From Rhodeus uyekii (lineage: Eukaryota > Chordata > Actinopteri > Cypriniformes > Acheilognathidae), in the NCBI GenBank assembly GCA_037043235.1, contig JAWRVZ010000250.1, positions 177,501 to 241,500 of the forward strand: a DNA stretch of 64,000 nucleotides, in the 5' to 3' direction. The notes beneath the pieces are model-generated. The model was given only the letters and a program-made list of their open reading frames with translations. It made no database searches and was not told the origin of the DNA. Positions 32,033 through 42,372 of this stretch are shown here, one piece after another; position 1 is the first letter of the stretch, and each line of letters opens with the position of its first letter. The position numbers and the translations under genes are program-made.

Positions 32033-34411
32033 GGGGCATATTCTTCATACGTCGCTTACTACATCCAAGATCAGATGACACATCCGGGATGAGATAATCG
32101 CGCTAACTATGATCTGGATGATTCGGTTCTTCAAACGCACCTGTTCTTGATGATTAGTATAGCTGGATTGAGTTATCTGAGATCATTGCGCGTTCATGTG
32201 CTGCTTAAAAGGGGATATGTATCGATAGTAGAAACACTGATCAGCAACATTTTGATTGGTCAGCGAGCATGCTGAAAGAGCGCGCACAGTATTTCTCGGC
32301 GGCGTGTCACTGAATTTCAGTGTTTAATTAAAACACAAGGCAACACTTCAAATGCTGCGAAAGCCAGGAGTGAGAGCTGGCAAAAAGTTGCCGACAAATT
32401 AAATTCATGAGTAGCCTAGTGATCGTGTGTGTAATTATACTGTCTTGTATTAGTTGTATTTCATAATCCTCTTTTATATTAGAGCCATCGCTGGACCCAC
32501 TAGAACTTGGGAACAAGTAAAAGTAAAATACAAAAACATTCTTCAAAATGTTAATCTTTTCTACTTGCTGTTCTGCAAAAAAAGTTAATTAATGAAATAA
32601 AATTGCAAGAACTAATAAAGAAAAAAGTCAGACTTGAGCTTGAACTGTTTCAAAGGAAACTTCAAAGTTAGTAAAATACACTAATAAACACAATGTACTA
32701 TTGATGACTGTTTGAAGGGAACTGTATTGCGCAGATTACTAATACGATGCCAACCGTATCAGAAGGTCGGTTACCACATTTGATGTCCAGTAGTCACGAG
32801 AGTAATGAAGAGCAGTCAGTATAAACAATTGAAATAGTTTACTCTTAAGGATTAACCAATTACAACATATACACATATACTCACATTCACAGAAATGCAA
32901 TAAAGATGTATATAAAGAGCGCAGGCCTGCATAAATTAACAAATAAAATGAAGTAAACAAAATTGAAGATCAAGGATATAGTTAGATGTTGATATTGCAA
33001 CTAAGCAGGGAAACAATGATTGGAACAGTTTGTGTGAATCTTAACAGTTCTTGAAACTCTGGTCCTGGTGTCCGGATCGCGATATGACGCTGGTCGCTGC
33101 CGTCTCAAATCCCCTGAAGCGCGATGAATCCTCGGAGATCGTTAATGCAGGTGCTGAGGATGTGTGTGTTACCGAGGATTTATCCAGTCGGTGTATGGCT
33201 CTCAAATGTATATATGTGTGTTTGTGGTTCTACAATAGATAAACTCAAATCAGAAACAGAAATATGCATACATGTGTTATTAACTCTAAGTACATAACAT
33301 AAATATTGTGTCATTGCAACTGAATAATGCGCCATCGCGCTCACCAATATGAACTTAATAGCTCACGTCATCACTGAACACTCTCATAACACAGAGGATA
33401 TGAATAAACAGCAGTATGTTGAGCTACACAGTGAATAAGTAATAATAATAACATAAAAGTATACTCAAATGAAACTCACATTCTTCAATGACGCACAAAA
33501 GAGCCCACGACGGAAACCTCTGTGAGGAATTCGGATGAATTACACCCATCCACGACTATTAAGAATTGTAAATTATCCCTTGCAGTTCACAAAGTGATTT
33601 CGCTACAGGAAGAAATAATTATTTGGCTTCTCAGGTAATAATCGGAGGACCTTTCTCATCACTCTGTCTCGGACTGATCTGAGGAGATTCGCGCGCGCGC
33701 GCGCTAGTTAAGCCACACCCTCTCTAGCAATGACAACATAACATTGTACAGCCCTTAAAGAAACACGAACTGAACATGGGCTTTTTTACAATGACCTTGC
33801 ATGATTTATTTATTTCATTCCACAGGCAAGAGATGATCAGCTGGATTTCTTTTTAAAATTAAACTAAACTGTGTGCAAAGTTCCCTCTATTCAAAAATGA
33901 TGCTGGACAATTCTGTCCGGTGCAGCTCCAACACTGGACTGCTCAAGTGCACTGACTGTATTTCCACCACAGGTTCCTCTGCTTTCTGATGGTGGCATTG
34001 TGTGTGCAGTCTATGGCACCAATCACATTGGGGTGATATTTACTGGCATGGTCATGATTTCATAATCTCTATGATCAATTATAATGTACCTGTAATGGTG
34101 AAAAAGCTCTCTTCAACAACTTGGGGTCTTAAGTGGTTTGTAAAAACCACAAAAAACCCGTAAAGATTGCTTGAGTGGCAGGTAAACTTTTCAGTTTTCT
34201 CTCGTAAAAATGGACAGGACATGCTGCGACAAAGCTGTGATCTAATCCTGCTAACATGAAGTGAGCTGCTCCAGAGCAGGTTCAATTCAAAGGACCTGTT
34301 ACTATGACAACAAGTCCCGGATGAGCGTCGAAGAACCGAACAATCTAAGATCATGCGAAATCGCCAACAATCTAATCCAGCTAAGCGAGTTAGCGAGGTA
34401 CGAAGAATATG
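32033..34411. mobile_element. PIF-Harbinger-like transposon, copy B, with both ends
   Basis: The left end GGGCATATTCTTCATACGTC and right end ACGAAGAATATGCCC form inverted repeats. Left to right: Myb/SANT remnant on the plus strand (about 32327-32555), a solo LTR inserted at 32709-33790, then a transposase remnant on the minus strand (about 34060-33930) with recognisable PNVIGAIDCTH in mixed frames, the segment containing the first catalytic Asp of Harbinger transposases. It is not functional. Confidence 0.8.
32709..33790. mobile_element. Solo LTR, 1082 bp, with 5-bp target duplication
   Basis: Begins TGTTTGAAGGG and ends CTTTTTTACA (TG...CA) and is flanked by ATGAC at 32704-32708 and 33791-33795. 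Copy A has a single ATGAC at 18661-18665 with continuous flanks (TATTGATGACCTTGCATG), the empty site. Contains a (GC)n patch at about 33692-33705 and an AATAAAG. No internal region remains, as expected after LTR-LTR recombination. The family is unknown. Confidence 0.87.
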
Positions 34412-35299
34412 CCCGGCTCAGCGCCGCTGCGGATTAAAGATCCAGGTTGATAAAAGGCGGGACGAATTTGTTGAGAAAGCACATTAGACGAACGCAAGAA
34501 AGTATGAATCTAGTACAGCGTGATGACCTCACGAATATATTATGACTGTTTACACTGTGAGCGAAATTGTGTTTGCAATGTTGGAGAATATAATTAAAGG
34601 TTTGTATGGAGAATAGAAGGTGTTTTTCATTGTATTCTGGTAAATCTCTGCTGTTAGTTGCTGCACATTTGCCATTTGTACATTTTTATAGCAAGCCGAT
34701 CGCTTCATCAAATAAATCGGCATATTGGCTGTTGGTTATCCCCCCCCCCCCCGAGGCCGTCGACATAACCCAAGTCCACTGTATATATATATATAAATAA
34801 TTTAATTACATATACAATATATTATTGTTCATGGGCTTTCAATCTTAAAAGTATTAAAATCCATCACATTACATGGAAAATATTTGTTTAAATCCTAAAT
34901 AAAATAAAATGTTTACGTTGTGAAAAAGAGCATCAGAGGAGCCAGAACTTTCTCCTCTCGCATGCTAACGATCTGAGCCGCTAATCATCTTTCTGCTTGA
35001 GGTCAGATATTAAAGTATTCCCGGCGGATGTTTGACCCGCGCAGGATCTCAGACTCTGAATCAAACCACAGTATCTGTGGCTGTTTTTCTCCCTGCTCTC
35101 CTAATAAATTGGTTTTACCCTGTTTGCTTGCAAATTACCCTTCCCTCCTCTCCTAATTTTCCAATTTGCTGTGTCATTTATATGTAATTCGGGATCGCAC
35201 TGGGCCTTATTACCTTCACAAATAAGGTGATAGACTTTATTGAGGCACTTTAGAGAAAGAGAGCTGTGAACCGGAGAGACTCTGCAGTCTGTTCTTCCT

Positions 35300-35357
<58 letters not shown>

Positions 35358-35732
35358 GAGTTTGATCACAAAGCTTGTGTGAAAAATGGAAATAGCTTTC
35401 AAAACTCAGATTTTACTTGCAATAAAATGCCAATAGGCTAAAATGATTACAATGTTATCATGCATTCAAAGGGAAAACTGTTTATTTCTCTGACTCTTAT
35501 TTTCAAGCTTCATTTTAATATCTTCTGTCAATTTGTTTCTCCAGTAAATGTTTCTTGATCTAAGAATGTTGATTTTTTTAAATGAAAGACTAAAATACAG
35601 TAGAGAAGTAATGTAAATATGCAGCAGAATTTTAAGCAATAACACATTTCAACAATGATTGAGTGTCATGTATTTTTCACATCAGCTGAAGTTTAAATTC
35701 ACTCAAAAAATCCTGTTTTCTGTGAGAATGAA
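34412..35732. other. Non-coding stretch with a (CA)n microsatellite
   Basis: No gene or element termini seen. It includes a C homopolymer (34741-34752) and a (CA)n run at about 35305-35355. Confidence 0.5.
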
Positions 35733-35745
35733 GTTCCCTTTCGAG

Positions 35746-35911
35746 GGCGGGAACGAGACGGTGCATGGAAAAGATGCATTTGGGAACCTCCCCTTCACGT
35801 AAATTTCTGAAACCTTATAGGATAACGCCAGTTGACAACTGGCCAATTGTCGCGCGATGCGCTCTGGCTGTCAGACAGTATAAATAGCATAAGCGCGGCA
35901 CTTGCGTCAGA
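35746..35911 (+). repeat. DIRS left inverted terminal repeat
   Basis: The 166 bp are identical, as far as I can read, to the reverse complement of 40843-41008. It contains TATAAATAG (35879-35887), a likely promoter TATA box upstream of gag. Confidence 0.92.
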
Positions 35912-35942
35912 TTATTTCCTTCACACGGACTTATGAACAGTT

Positions 35943-37033
35943 ATGGAATCAACAGGAACTAAATGTAAGGTAAGTTGCGCGGGTCCCATTGACCCGCCGG
36001 ATACTCACGCGTGCTGCGTCGTCTGTCTGGGTCTGGCCCACGCCGAGGATGCCCTGCTGGAGTCCTCCTGCGGGGATCTGCCGGGGCGCGCGCTGAGATC
36101 CAGGAGGGACATAGCGCGCAGTATCGCGGGGAAGGGGTCCGCTGCCGCCGTCGAGCCGCTGGCGGTCCCCCCCCACACACTCGCGGGGTGACGGTGACGA
36201 CGCAGCATGCCGTCCTCTGCCGTCCCCCCAAATCACCAGTTCTCTTCGCGGACTTCCTCCCGGTCGAGGATGACAGAGACGTGGACTCAGTATCCCTCGC
36301 TGCATCAGACAGGGACTGGGCGGCGTCGGAGTGCCTCGACACAGAGGGCCCTCTAGACCTCCGGCAGGAGCTAGTCAGGGTCCTCGAGAGGGCAGTTAGA
36401 GAGCTGGACCTGGACTGGAGTGCTCCACAGGAGCCCGCGAGAAGTAAGCTGGACTCCTGGTTCCTCCAGTCCAGCCGCCAGCAAGCTGGAGCTAGGAGGG
36501 GATCCCCCCTTTTTTCCGTGCAATTGCTGGACGCCGGCAGCATGGACGCGGAGGATGTGAGGGACCTGAGAGCGACAACGTCGCTCTCATGGCAACCAAG
36601 CGGTCCGCGCAAGCCATCGGCCGCTCTATGGGTTTTTTTAGTGGTGCACCTGTGGCTAACTCTGGCGGACCCGAGGGACTCAGACCGGAAAATGCTCCTC
36701 AACGCACCAATTGCAGCCGCCGGCCTTTTTGATGGCGCAGTCGAGTCGGTTATGGAAAAATTTTCCGAGGCGCAAAAGCGCGCGAAAGCGATGAGCCACG
36801 TGATGCCGAGGCGCGCGTACCAGCAGCCCTCAAGGGCGCGGTCGGCGTCGGCGCCGCGCCTCCCCCACAGACCGGTGACACAGCAATCGGCGGCTGCAGT
36901 TCCGGCGGCTTCTCGCCCGGAACCGGATGTCCGACGCAAGCAATGGGCGGGACCCGGGAAGAGGCGTCACGCGCCCAGGGGGGCCCCCCGTCATGACGGC
37001 GCACAGCCTCCCGCAGGCAAGCCATCTTCCTGA
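35943..37033 (+). pseudogene. DIRS gag-like ORF, frameshifted
   Basis: Starts at the ATG at 35943 (MESTGTKCKVSCAG, then CCVVCLGLAHAEDAL, the family's N-terminal Cys-rich segment). A frame change occurs at a C8 homopolymer (about 36168-36175), after which the frame ending at 37033 continues with acidic and then basic regions (LWLTLADPRDSDRKMLLNAP, EKFSEAQKRAKAMSHV). A further short frame disturbance around 36570-36650 is likely. It would encode the particle or RNA-binding protein and is not intact as written. Confidence 0.8.
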
Positions 37034-39286
37034 CGGTCCCGTCAAAAGGAAGAGAGAGCTCGCGGGTGGGCCGCCCCCAAAACACCATGTTGTGCGTTAT
37101 GTCCCCTCTGTTCGTATGGGCGACGATTGCAATGTGTGTGTGTTAAACCCGGTTTGTGTGGATGCAATAATAAAAACAAATGCTTGTTCACAAAAAGAGT
37201 TGTTTCTTCCTCATTCTGTCAGTGTTGTGTCGCTTGCCCTGCCCCAGAGCGGCGCGGAGCCACAGTATGCACTTGCTCCCTCAATAGTAGCCGACATTTC
37301 CCCGCCGCTCCCGACACTCGTCGAGCAGCGTGCAGCCTACCCTCCGCTTCATCATTTCCTGGAAGCTTGGAGGGCCATTCCAGGCATCTCAGGTTGGTTG
37401 CTGGGAATAATTCAGCACGGTTATTCTCTTCAGTTCAGACGCAGACCGCCCCGTTTCACTGGTGTGGTCCCGTCTCTGGCGCTCCCTCAAAGCGCACCTG
37501 TTCTGAGACAGGAAGTTCACAGTCTGCTCGCGAAAGGAGCGATAGAGCGCGTCCCTCCGAGCGAGCTAGAGAGCGGATTCTACAGCCGCTATTTCGTGGT
37601 GCCCAAGAAAGATGGGGGGCTCCGTCCGATTCTGGATCTGAGACCCATCAACCGCGCGCTCCACAAACGCGCGTTCAAGATGGCAACGCTGAGGCAGATA
37701 CTGGCACAGGTATGTCCCGGGGACTGGCTAGCGTCCGTAGATCTGAAAGATGCGTATTTTCATATTCAGATTGCGCCACGCCACAGGCGTTTCCTGAGAT
37801 TCGCGTTCGAGGGCTCAGCATACCAGTATGCCGTGCTCCCGTTCGGGCTGGCAATGGGTGTGCTGTGGTATAGCGGACACTGCGTATACCTTTCACGCGA
37901 GAGACCCGGGTTCGAAACCCACTCTGTTGCACTTTTAACACCGCGCACGTTCTCAAAATGTGTGGATGCAGCACTTTCCCCCCTCAGAGCGAGCGGAGTG
38001 CGCATTCTAAACTATCTGGACGATTGGCTGATTCTAGCTCATACAAGGGAGGTGCTAATCAGACATACAGACATGCTGCTTCATCATCTGGAGTCACTGG
38101 GCCTGCGAGTGAACATGCAGAAGAGCATGCTCACCCCGAGTCAGTATATGACATATCTAGGTGTGTGCTTCGACTCAGTGGCGATGCGAGCCCGCCTCCC
38201 CCCGGAACGCATAGAGACCATCTCTTAGGCTCTGCGTGGCTTCAGACAGGACCGGTCTGTTCCCCTGAGGGATTTTCAGAGGCTACTCGGTCTTATGGCG
38301 TCAGCATCTTCAGTGTGCCACCTTGGTCTGCTGCGAATGCGTCCACTGCAGTTGTGGCTGAAGACCCGTGGAGAGCGTGGACAGCGGGGCGCATGCGCAT
38401 CACGATCTCCCGCAGCTGCATCAGCGCTCTGGAACCATGGTCCAATCAGGACATGTTCAGCCAGGGGGTTCCCCTTGGGCTGGTGACGACACGCACCGTA
38501 GTGACGACAGACGCGTCGAGCTCAGGTTGGGGTGCAACATGCGAGGGCGTTCCGACTTCCGGTCTATGGTCGGAGTCACAGAGCGAGTGGCATATCAACC
38601 GCCTGGAGCTGAAAGCGGTATGTTTGGCCCTAAGGGCTTTCCTGCCGCAAATAGAACAGCAGCATATGTTGATTCGCACCGACAACATGTCCGTGGTTTC
38701 ATACATAAATCGCCAAGGCGGCGTGCGCTCCAGGGCCCTGTTCGAGCTGGCAACGAGCCTCCTGCTGTGGGCAGATCAACATCTCCTCTCCATCAGAGCT
38801 TCGCACATCCCGGGTGTACTAAACCGCGGAGCGGACATGCTTTCGAGGAACGGGATTCCTCACGGAGAGTGGAGGCTTCACTGAAAGGTGGTGCAAATGA
38901 TCTGGGATCGCTTCTGGAGGGCAGAAGTGGATCTGTTTGCGACGAGCGAGAACGCGCACTGCCCGCTGTTTTTCTCCCTGTCGCACGCCCCTCTAGCGGG
39001 GGACGCTCTGACATCGCGTTGGCCGAGAGCCAGGTTGTACGCGTTTCCTCCGGTAAAAATTCTGCCTTTAGTCCTATGCAAAATAAGGGAGGAAAGAGCA
39101 TCGGTGATCCTAGTCGCCCCGAACTGGCCGAATCAGCCTTGGTTCCCGGACCTACGAGAGTTGCTGGCAGCCCCCCCGTGGCGGATTCCCGTCAGCAAGA
39201 ATCTACTGTCTCAAGCGAGCGGCGAGGTATGGCATCCCAGCCCCGAGCTGTGGAGCCTGCACGCGTGGCCGCTTCAGGGGCCTTAG
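36927..39286 (+). pseudogene. DIRS pol: reverse transcriptase, RNase H, methylase-like domain; broken
   Basis: RT (37590-38228): VVPKKDGGLRPILDLRPINR, LASVDLKDAYFHIQI, YAVLPFGLA, then catalytic NYLDDWLILA and KSMLTPSQYMTYLG. An in-frame TAG at 38226-38228 stands where Gln is expected (IETIS|ALRGF). A frameshift near 38370 moves to the RNase H frame (TTDASSSGWGATCEG, HINRLELKAVCLALR, IRTDNMSVVSYINRQGG, GADMLSRNG), which retains its acidic residues. A TGA at 38882-38884 precedes the last domain (VDLFATSENAHCPLFFSL, VILVAPNWPNQPWFPDL), the methylase-like region known in DIRS pol. An 81-nt tRNA-like insert lies between RT motifs (separate entry). It overlaps the recombinase ORF. Confidence 0.9.
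37860..37932 (+). ncRNA. tRNA-like sequence inserted in-frame in DIRS RT (pseudo-tRNA or SINE head)
   Basis: 73 nt with a perfect B-box (GGTTCGAAACC, 37909-37919), an A-box-like GTGGTATAGCGG and complementary 5' and 3' ends (GTGC...GCAC, six of seven pairs counting G-T). The anticodon position reads TTC. The D and anticodon stems pair poorly, so it is not a functional tRNA. It sits between RT motifs FGLA and PRTFSK, adds 27 codons net and contains no stop. Confidence 0.6.
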
Positions 39287-40302
39287 AAGAGCTCGCACTA
39301 CCTTCTAGTGTGCTGGAGACTCTCGCGGAGTCTCGTGCACCTTCCACGAGACGCCTTTATTCCCTGAAATGGGGAGTGTTCGTGAAATGGTGCAACGAGC
39401 ACAATATCGACCCGGTGAGCTGTCCCGTGTCAGATGTGTTACAGTTTTTACAGCTCCGGCTGGATGACGGGAGTGTTCCGTCTACTCTAAAGGTCTATGT
39501 GGCCGCTGTCGCCTCGTTTCGTTCACCGGACGACGGGCAATCGATCGGGAGGCATCCACTAATGGTCAGATTTCTCAGAGGTGCGAGGAGATTACACCCC
39601 CCACGCCCCCCATCGGTTCCGCCGTGGGATTTGGCGTTGGTTCTGAGAGCTCTCTCTCTGCCGCCGTTCGAGCCCTTGGAATCGGTCGCGATTAAGGAGC
39701 TTTCACAGAAGACGGCGCTGCTTCTCGCACTGGCATCGGCTAAGCGCATTGGGGACTTGCATGCGTTCTCAGTGAGTGACGATTGTATTCGTTTCGGGCC
39801 CGGAGACTGCAGTGTTACTCTCCGGCCGAGACCTGGCTTCGTGCCAAAATCGCTCTCTACTCCATTTAAAGCGCAAGTAGTTTCTCTGCTCGCCTTGTCT
39901 TCAGAGCCGTCAACCTCACGGGACATCGGCGCTCAGAGGGCTATCTGCCCCGTCAGGGCTTTGCGTATTTACTTGGACCGATCCGCCACATTCCGACAGT
40001 CGGACCAGCTCTTTGTGTGCTATGGTGGCGCTACTAGAGGAAATGCTGTCTCTAAACAGAGGCTTTCTCACTGGATAGTGGACGCTATTGCTTTGGCTTA
40101 TGCGAATCAGGGACAGGAATGCCCTCTCAACATCAGAGCTCACTCGACGAGAGCTATTGCCTCATCGTGGGCCTGGTCTAGAGGTACGTCAATACAGGAT
40201 ATCTGTTTTGCTGCTGGCTGGTCTTCTCAGAACACCTTCGCCAGGTTTTATAAACTGGATGTTCCATCTTTGGCGTCTCAAGTGCTTTCGGTGAGTAATT
40301 GA
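39229..40302 (+). CDS. DIRS tyrosine recombinase
   Basis: Intact 357-codon frame from the ATG at 39229 (start chosen because it lies just before the conserved ALEELALPSSVLETL segment; the frame is open further upstream, where it overlaps pol). The N-terminal core-binding domain has APSTRRLYSLKWGVFVKWC. The catalytic domain shows Arg173 (SAKRIGDLHA), His305 and Arg308 (HSTRAIA) and nucleophile Tyr341 (FARFYKLD), the R-H-x-x-R-Y set of tyrosine recombinases. It would join the circular DNA intermediate to the target by strand exchange through a 3'-phosphotyrosine link. It is the only undamaged DIRS gene here. The start is uncertain; the domain is certain. Confidence 0.9.
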   Translation: MASQPRAVEPARVAASGALEELALPSSVLETLAESRAPSTRRLYSLKWGVFVKWCNEHNIDPVSCPVSDVLQFLQLRLDDGSVPSTLKVYVAAVASFRSPDDGQSIGRHPLMVRFLRGARRLHPPRPPSVPPWDLALVLRALSLPPFEPLESVAIKELSQKTALLLALASAKRIGDLHAFSVSDDCIRFGPGDCSVTLRPRPGFVPKSLSTPFKAQVVSLLALSSEPSTSRDIGAQRAICPVRALRIYLDRSATFRQSDQLFVCYGGATRGNAVSKQRLSHWIVDAIALAYANQGQECPLNIRAHSTRAIASSWAWSRGTSIQDICFAAGWSSQNTFARFYKLDVPSLASQVLSVSN

Positions 40303-40679
40303 ATCAATTATTCCTGGGATATTGCTACTTTTCTCAAAATACAGTTGTTACCGCTGTGCTGTTGACGCTGGGGATTTCTGTACAGTAGTTTGTGCTTATG
40401 TGCTCACGGTCACCGCTTTGCCGTTGACGCTATGCGCTCACACTAGTTGTGCTTTAATGCTTTCTGAATAGTCACGTCTGCCCTGTAATAACGCAGCCCG
40501 CTATTTTTCATGCTGCTGATATGCAAATTTTGACAAGCTTTAGCTAAGATTTCATTGGCTTAGCTGCACCTATCAGTAGTGAGCACACGTGGCGACGTTG
40601 CCATTGGACGAGCTGTGTTTGGTGTATGTTTCCCTGTATCAGACTGGTCTAAGTCTCAATCACGGCGGGATTGAACACC

Positions 40680-40792
40680 GTTCCCAAATGCATCTTTTCC
40701 ATGCACCGTCTCGTTCCCGCCCTCGAAAGGGAACGTCTCCGGTTACTATCGTAACCTCCGTTCCCTGAGAGAGGCGGGAACGAGACGGTGCA
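40680..40792. repeat. DIRS internal complementary region
   Basis: Bases 40680-40734 are the reverse complement of the element's first 55 bases, and 40735-40792 the reverse complement of its last 58 (40989-41046). The two arms meet at GGGAAC|GTCTCC. This bridge is thought to template the circular intermediate. Confidence 0.95.
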
Positions 40793-40842
40793 ATGTCCGC
40801 CGTGTTCGTCGCTTGACCAGCTGTGCCGTGTTCAGTCATGAT

Positions 40843-41008
40843 TCTGACGCAAGTGCCGCGCTTATGCTATTTATACTGTCTGACAGCCAGAGCGCATCGC
40901 GCGACAATTGGCCAGTTGTCAACTGGCGTTATCCTATAAGGTTTCAGAAATTTACGTGAAGGGGAGGTTCCCAAATGCATCTTTTCCATGCACCGTCTCG
41001 TTCCCGCC
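40843..41008 (-). repeat. DIRS right inverted terminal repeat
   Basis: Inverted, apparently identical copy of 35746-35911. Confidence 0.92.
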
Positions 41009-41046
41009 TCTCTCAGGGAACGGAGGTTACGATAGTAACCGGAGAC

Positions 41047-42372
41047 GTTTATTTCTCTGGTTTTAAACAAACTCTTCATTTTAAGATCTCCAGATTTAAG
41101 AACGGTCAGATATCTGCAGTCTTTTACTGTGAAACTACATGAAACACAAGGTTAGATTCAGATCAACGGGGGATTTCCTGCGACCCGATCCGCTTGTTCT
41201 GTTCTCCAGCAGATCCGACTCTCCTCTGACCCCAACATCTGCTCATCAGGTGCAGGGTCAAGGGTCAGAGGTCAGGGATGACACTAACCTCGTCTCCTGT
41301 AATGAGGGCGGCGAATAAGTAGTAATTGGATGCTTTTCCCAAGCCTGAAGGTCAGAAGGATTTGCTCGTTTATTCACACACACTATTATTTTACCATGTT
41401 TGAACTCGTGTAACGCCTGATCTGATCCTGTCCTTGAGTTTATGAGTAAAGCGGCAAATGCAGATGAGATGGATAAGCAAACACTGCCCTCTAGTGACAC
41501 CAACACCATTTACACACAAACACTCTTCAAATATAACAGCAACTGAGTTATTAATCGGAACACTCATTACATTTACTCATTTTGCAGACACTTTTATTCA
41601 AAGCCACTTACAATTTGAGGAACACAGAAAGAGATTCATCATGACGATGCAGAAGCACACAAGAGTGCAGTTTCAGACGAGCCTGGGGAACAGAGGAAGG
41701 TTTCATATATAGAAATAAAATGTTGTAAAGGAATGAAGACATTAGGCGTTCACGTGTTTTTAATCAGTCTTTTGAATATTTACAGGGGTTCTGCATTTGG
41801 ATGAAGGCATATATTCCTCCACCAGCAAAGGAACATGTTCTTGAGTGATTTAGTGTCTCGGCGAGCTGCTGCTCGCTGACGGATCGAGTGTTTCTGGCAG
41901 GTGTGCAGATCTGAAGCAGCGAGTGTGTTTGATCTGTGAGAGTCAGTGATCTTTCAGGAACACATCACAGAGTTTCATCTCGTCTGAGGGATTCTGAGAG
42001 TAAAGTTGATTTAATGGAAAGAGAAATTGTTTCCAATAATCTGAAACAATCATATTAAAAATCTCTGCTGGATTTTAACCCTTTGCTCCAGATAAACTCC
42101 ACCTTTGATTAATCCAACAAATGAAATAAGATGTTTGACGCGTCCCGTTGATGGACGTTGATTAAAATCCCCAAAGATATTTAGGGAAAGAGCAAACATG
42201 AGACGGCAGGATGTGAATCAGTGGCTTTTAAGAGTCACATTTACAAAAAGCTGGAGGAACAATCATGAACTGAACTTATTTACATTTACCTTAAAAAATA
42301 AAAAGCTGACTTTCATACAGAAAGTGAGGAAACGCACTATAAAACAGGATGAAAGCCGCTGGAGGAACGGCG
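41047..42372. other. Non-coding, includes probable cdca8 3' UTR and a dispersed-repeat end
   Basis: The right part is downstream of the cdca8 stop codon. A fish dispersed-repeat motif (GCAGACACTTTTATTCAAAG, about 41584-41603, followed by CCACTTACAA) is present. No other gene is seen. Confidence 0.5.

Larger units (their letters stand above)
26228..34240. repeat. Segmental duplication, copy B
   Basis: Collinear with 13601-19050. For the lectin exon 1-2 region the offset is a constant 12,840 bp over hundreds of bases (16201 maps to 29041, 16501 to 29341). Two extra blocks, 30509-31680 and 32709-33795, are transposon insertions made after the duplication. Confidence 0.93.
35733..41046 (+). mobile_element. 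DIRS-type tyrosine-recombinase retrotransposon, full length (5314 bp)
   Basis: DIRS elements are copied from RNA but inserted by a tyrosine recombinase through a circular intermediate, so they have inverted ends and an internal complementary region instead of LTRs. Here the left end (GTTCCCTTTCGAG) and right end (GTAACCGGAGAC) are both found, inverted and joined, inside the element at 40680-40792, which fixes the boundaries exactly. Order: left repeat, gag, RT-RNase H-methylase-like pol, recombinase, internal complementary region, right repeat. No target duplication is seen, but GTT occurs at both junctions, as expected for this mechanism. The coding regions carry frameshifts and stops; only the recombinase is open. 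Confidence 0.95.

Noticed and set aside
35959..36939. 326-codon minus-strand frame opposite DIRS gag
   Set aside because: GC-rich antisense shadow of gag, with no domain and no transcription signal.
36000..37000. CpG island promoter of a host gene
   Set aside because: The GC-rich block is DIRS gag coding sequence lying inside the element's defined ends.
38368..39228. Upstream extension of the DIRS recombinase frame
   Set aside because: It overlaps RNase H and methylase-like coding in another frame and shows no conserved recombinase residues, so the start at 39229 was preferred.
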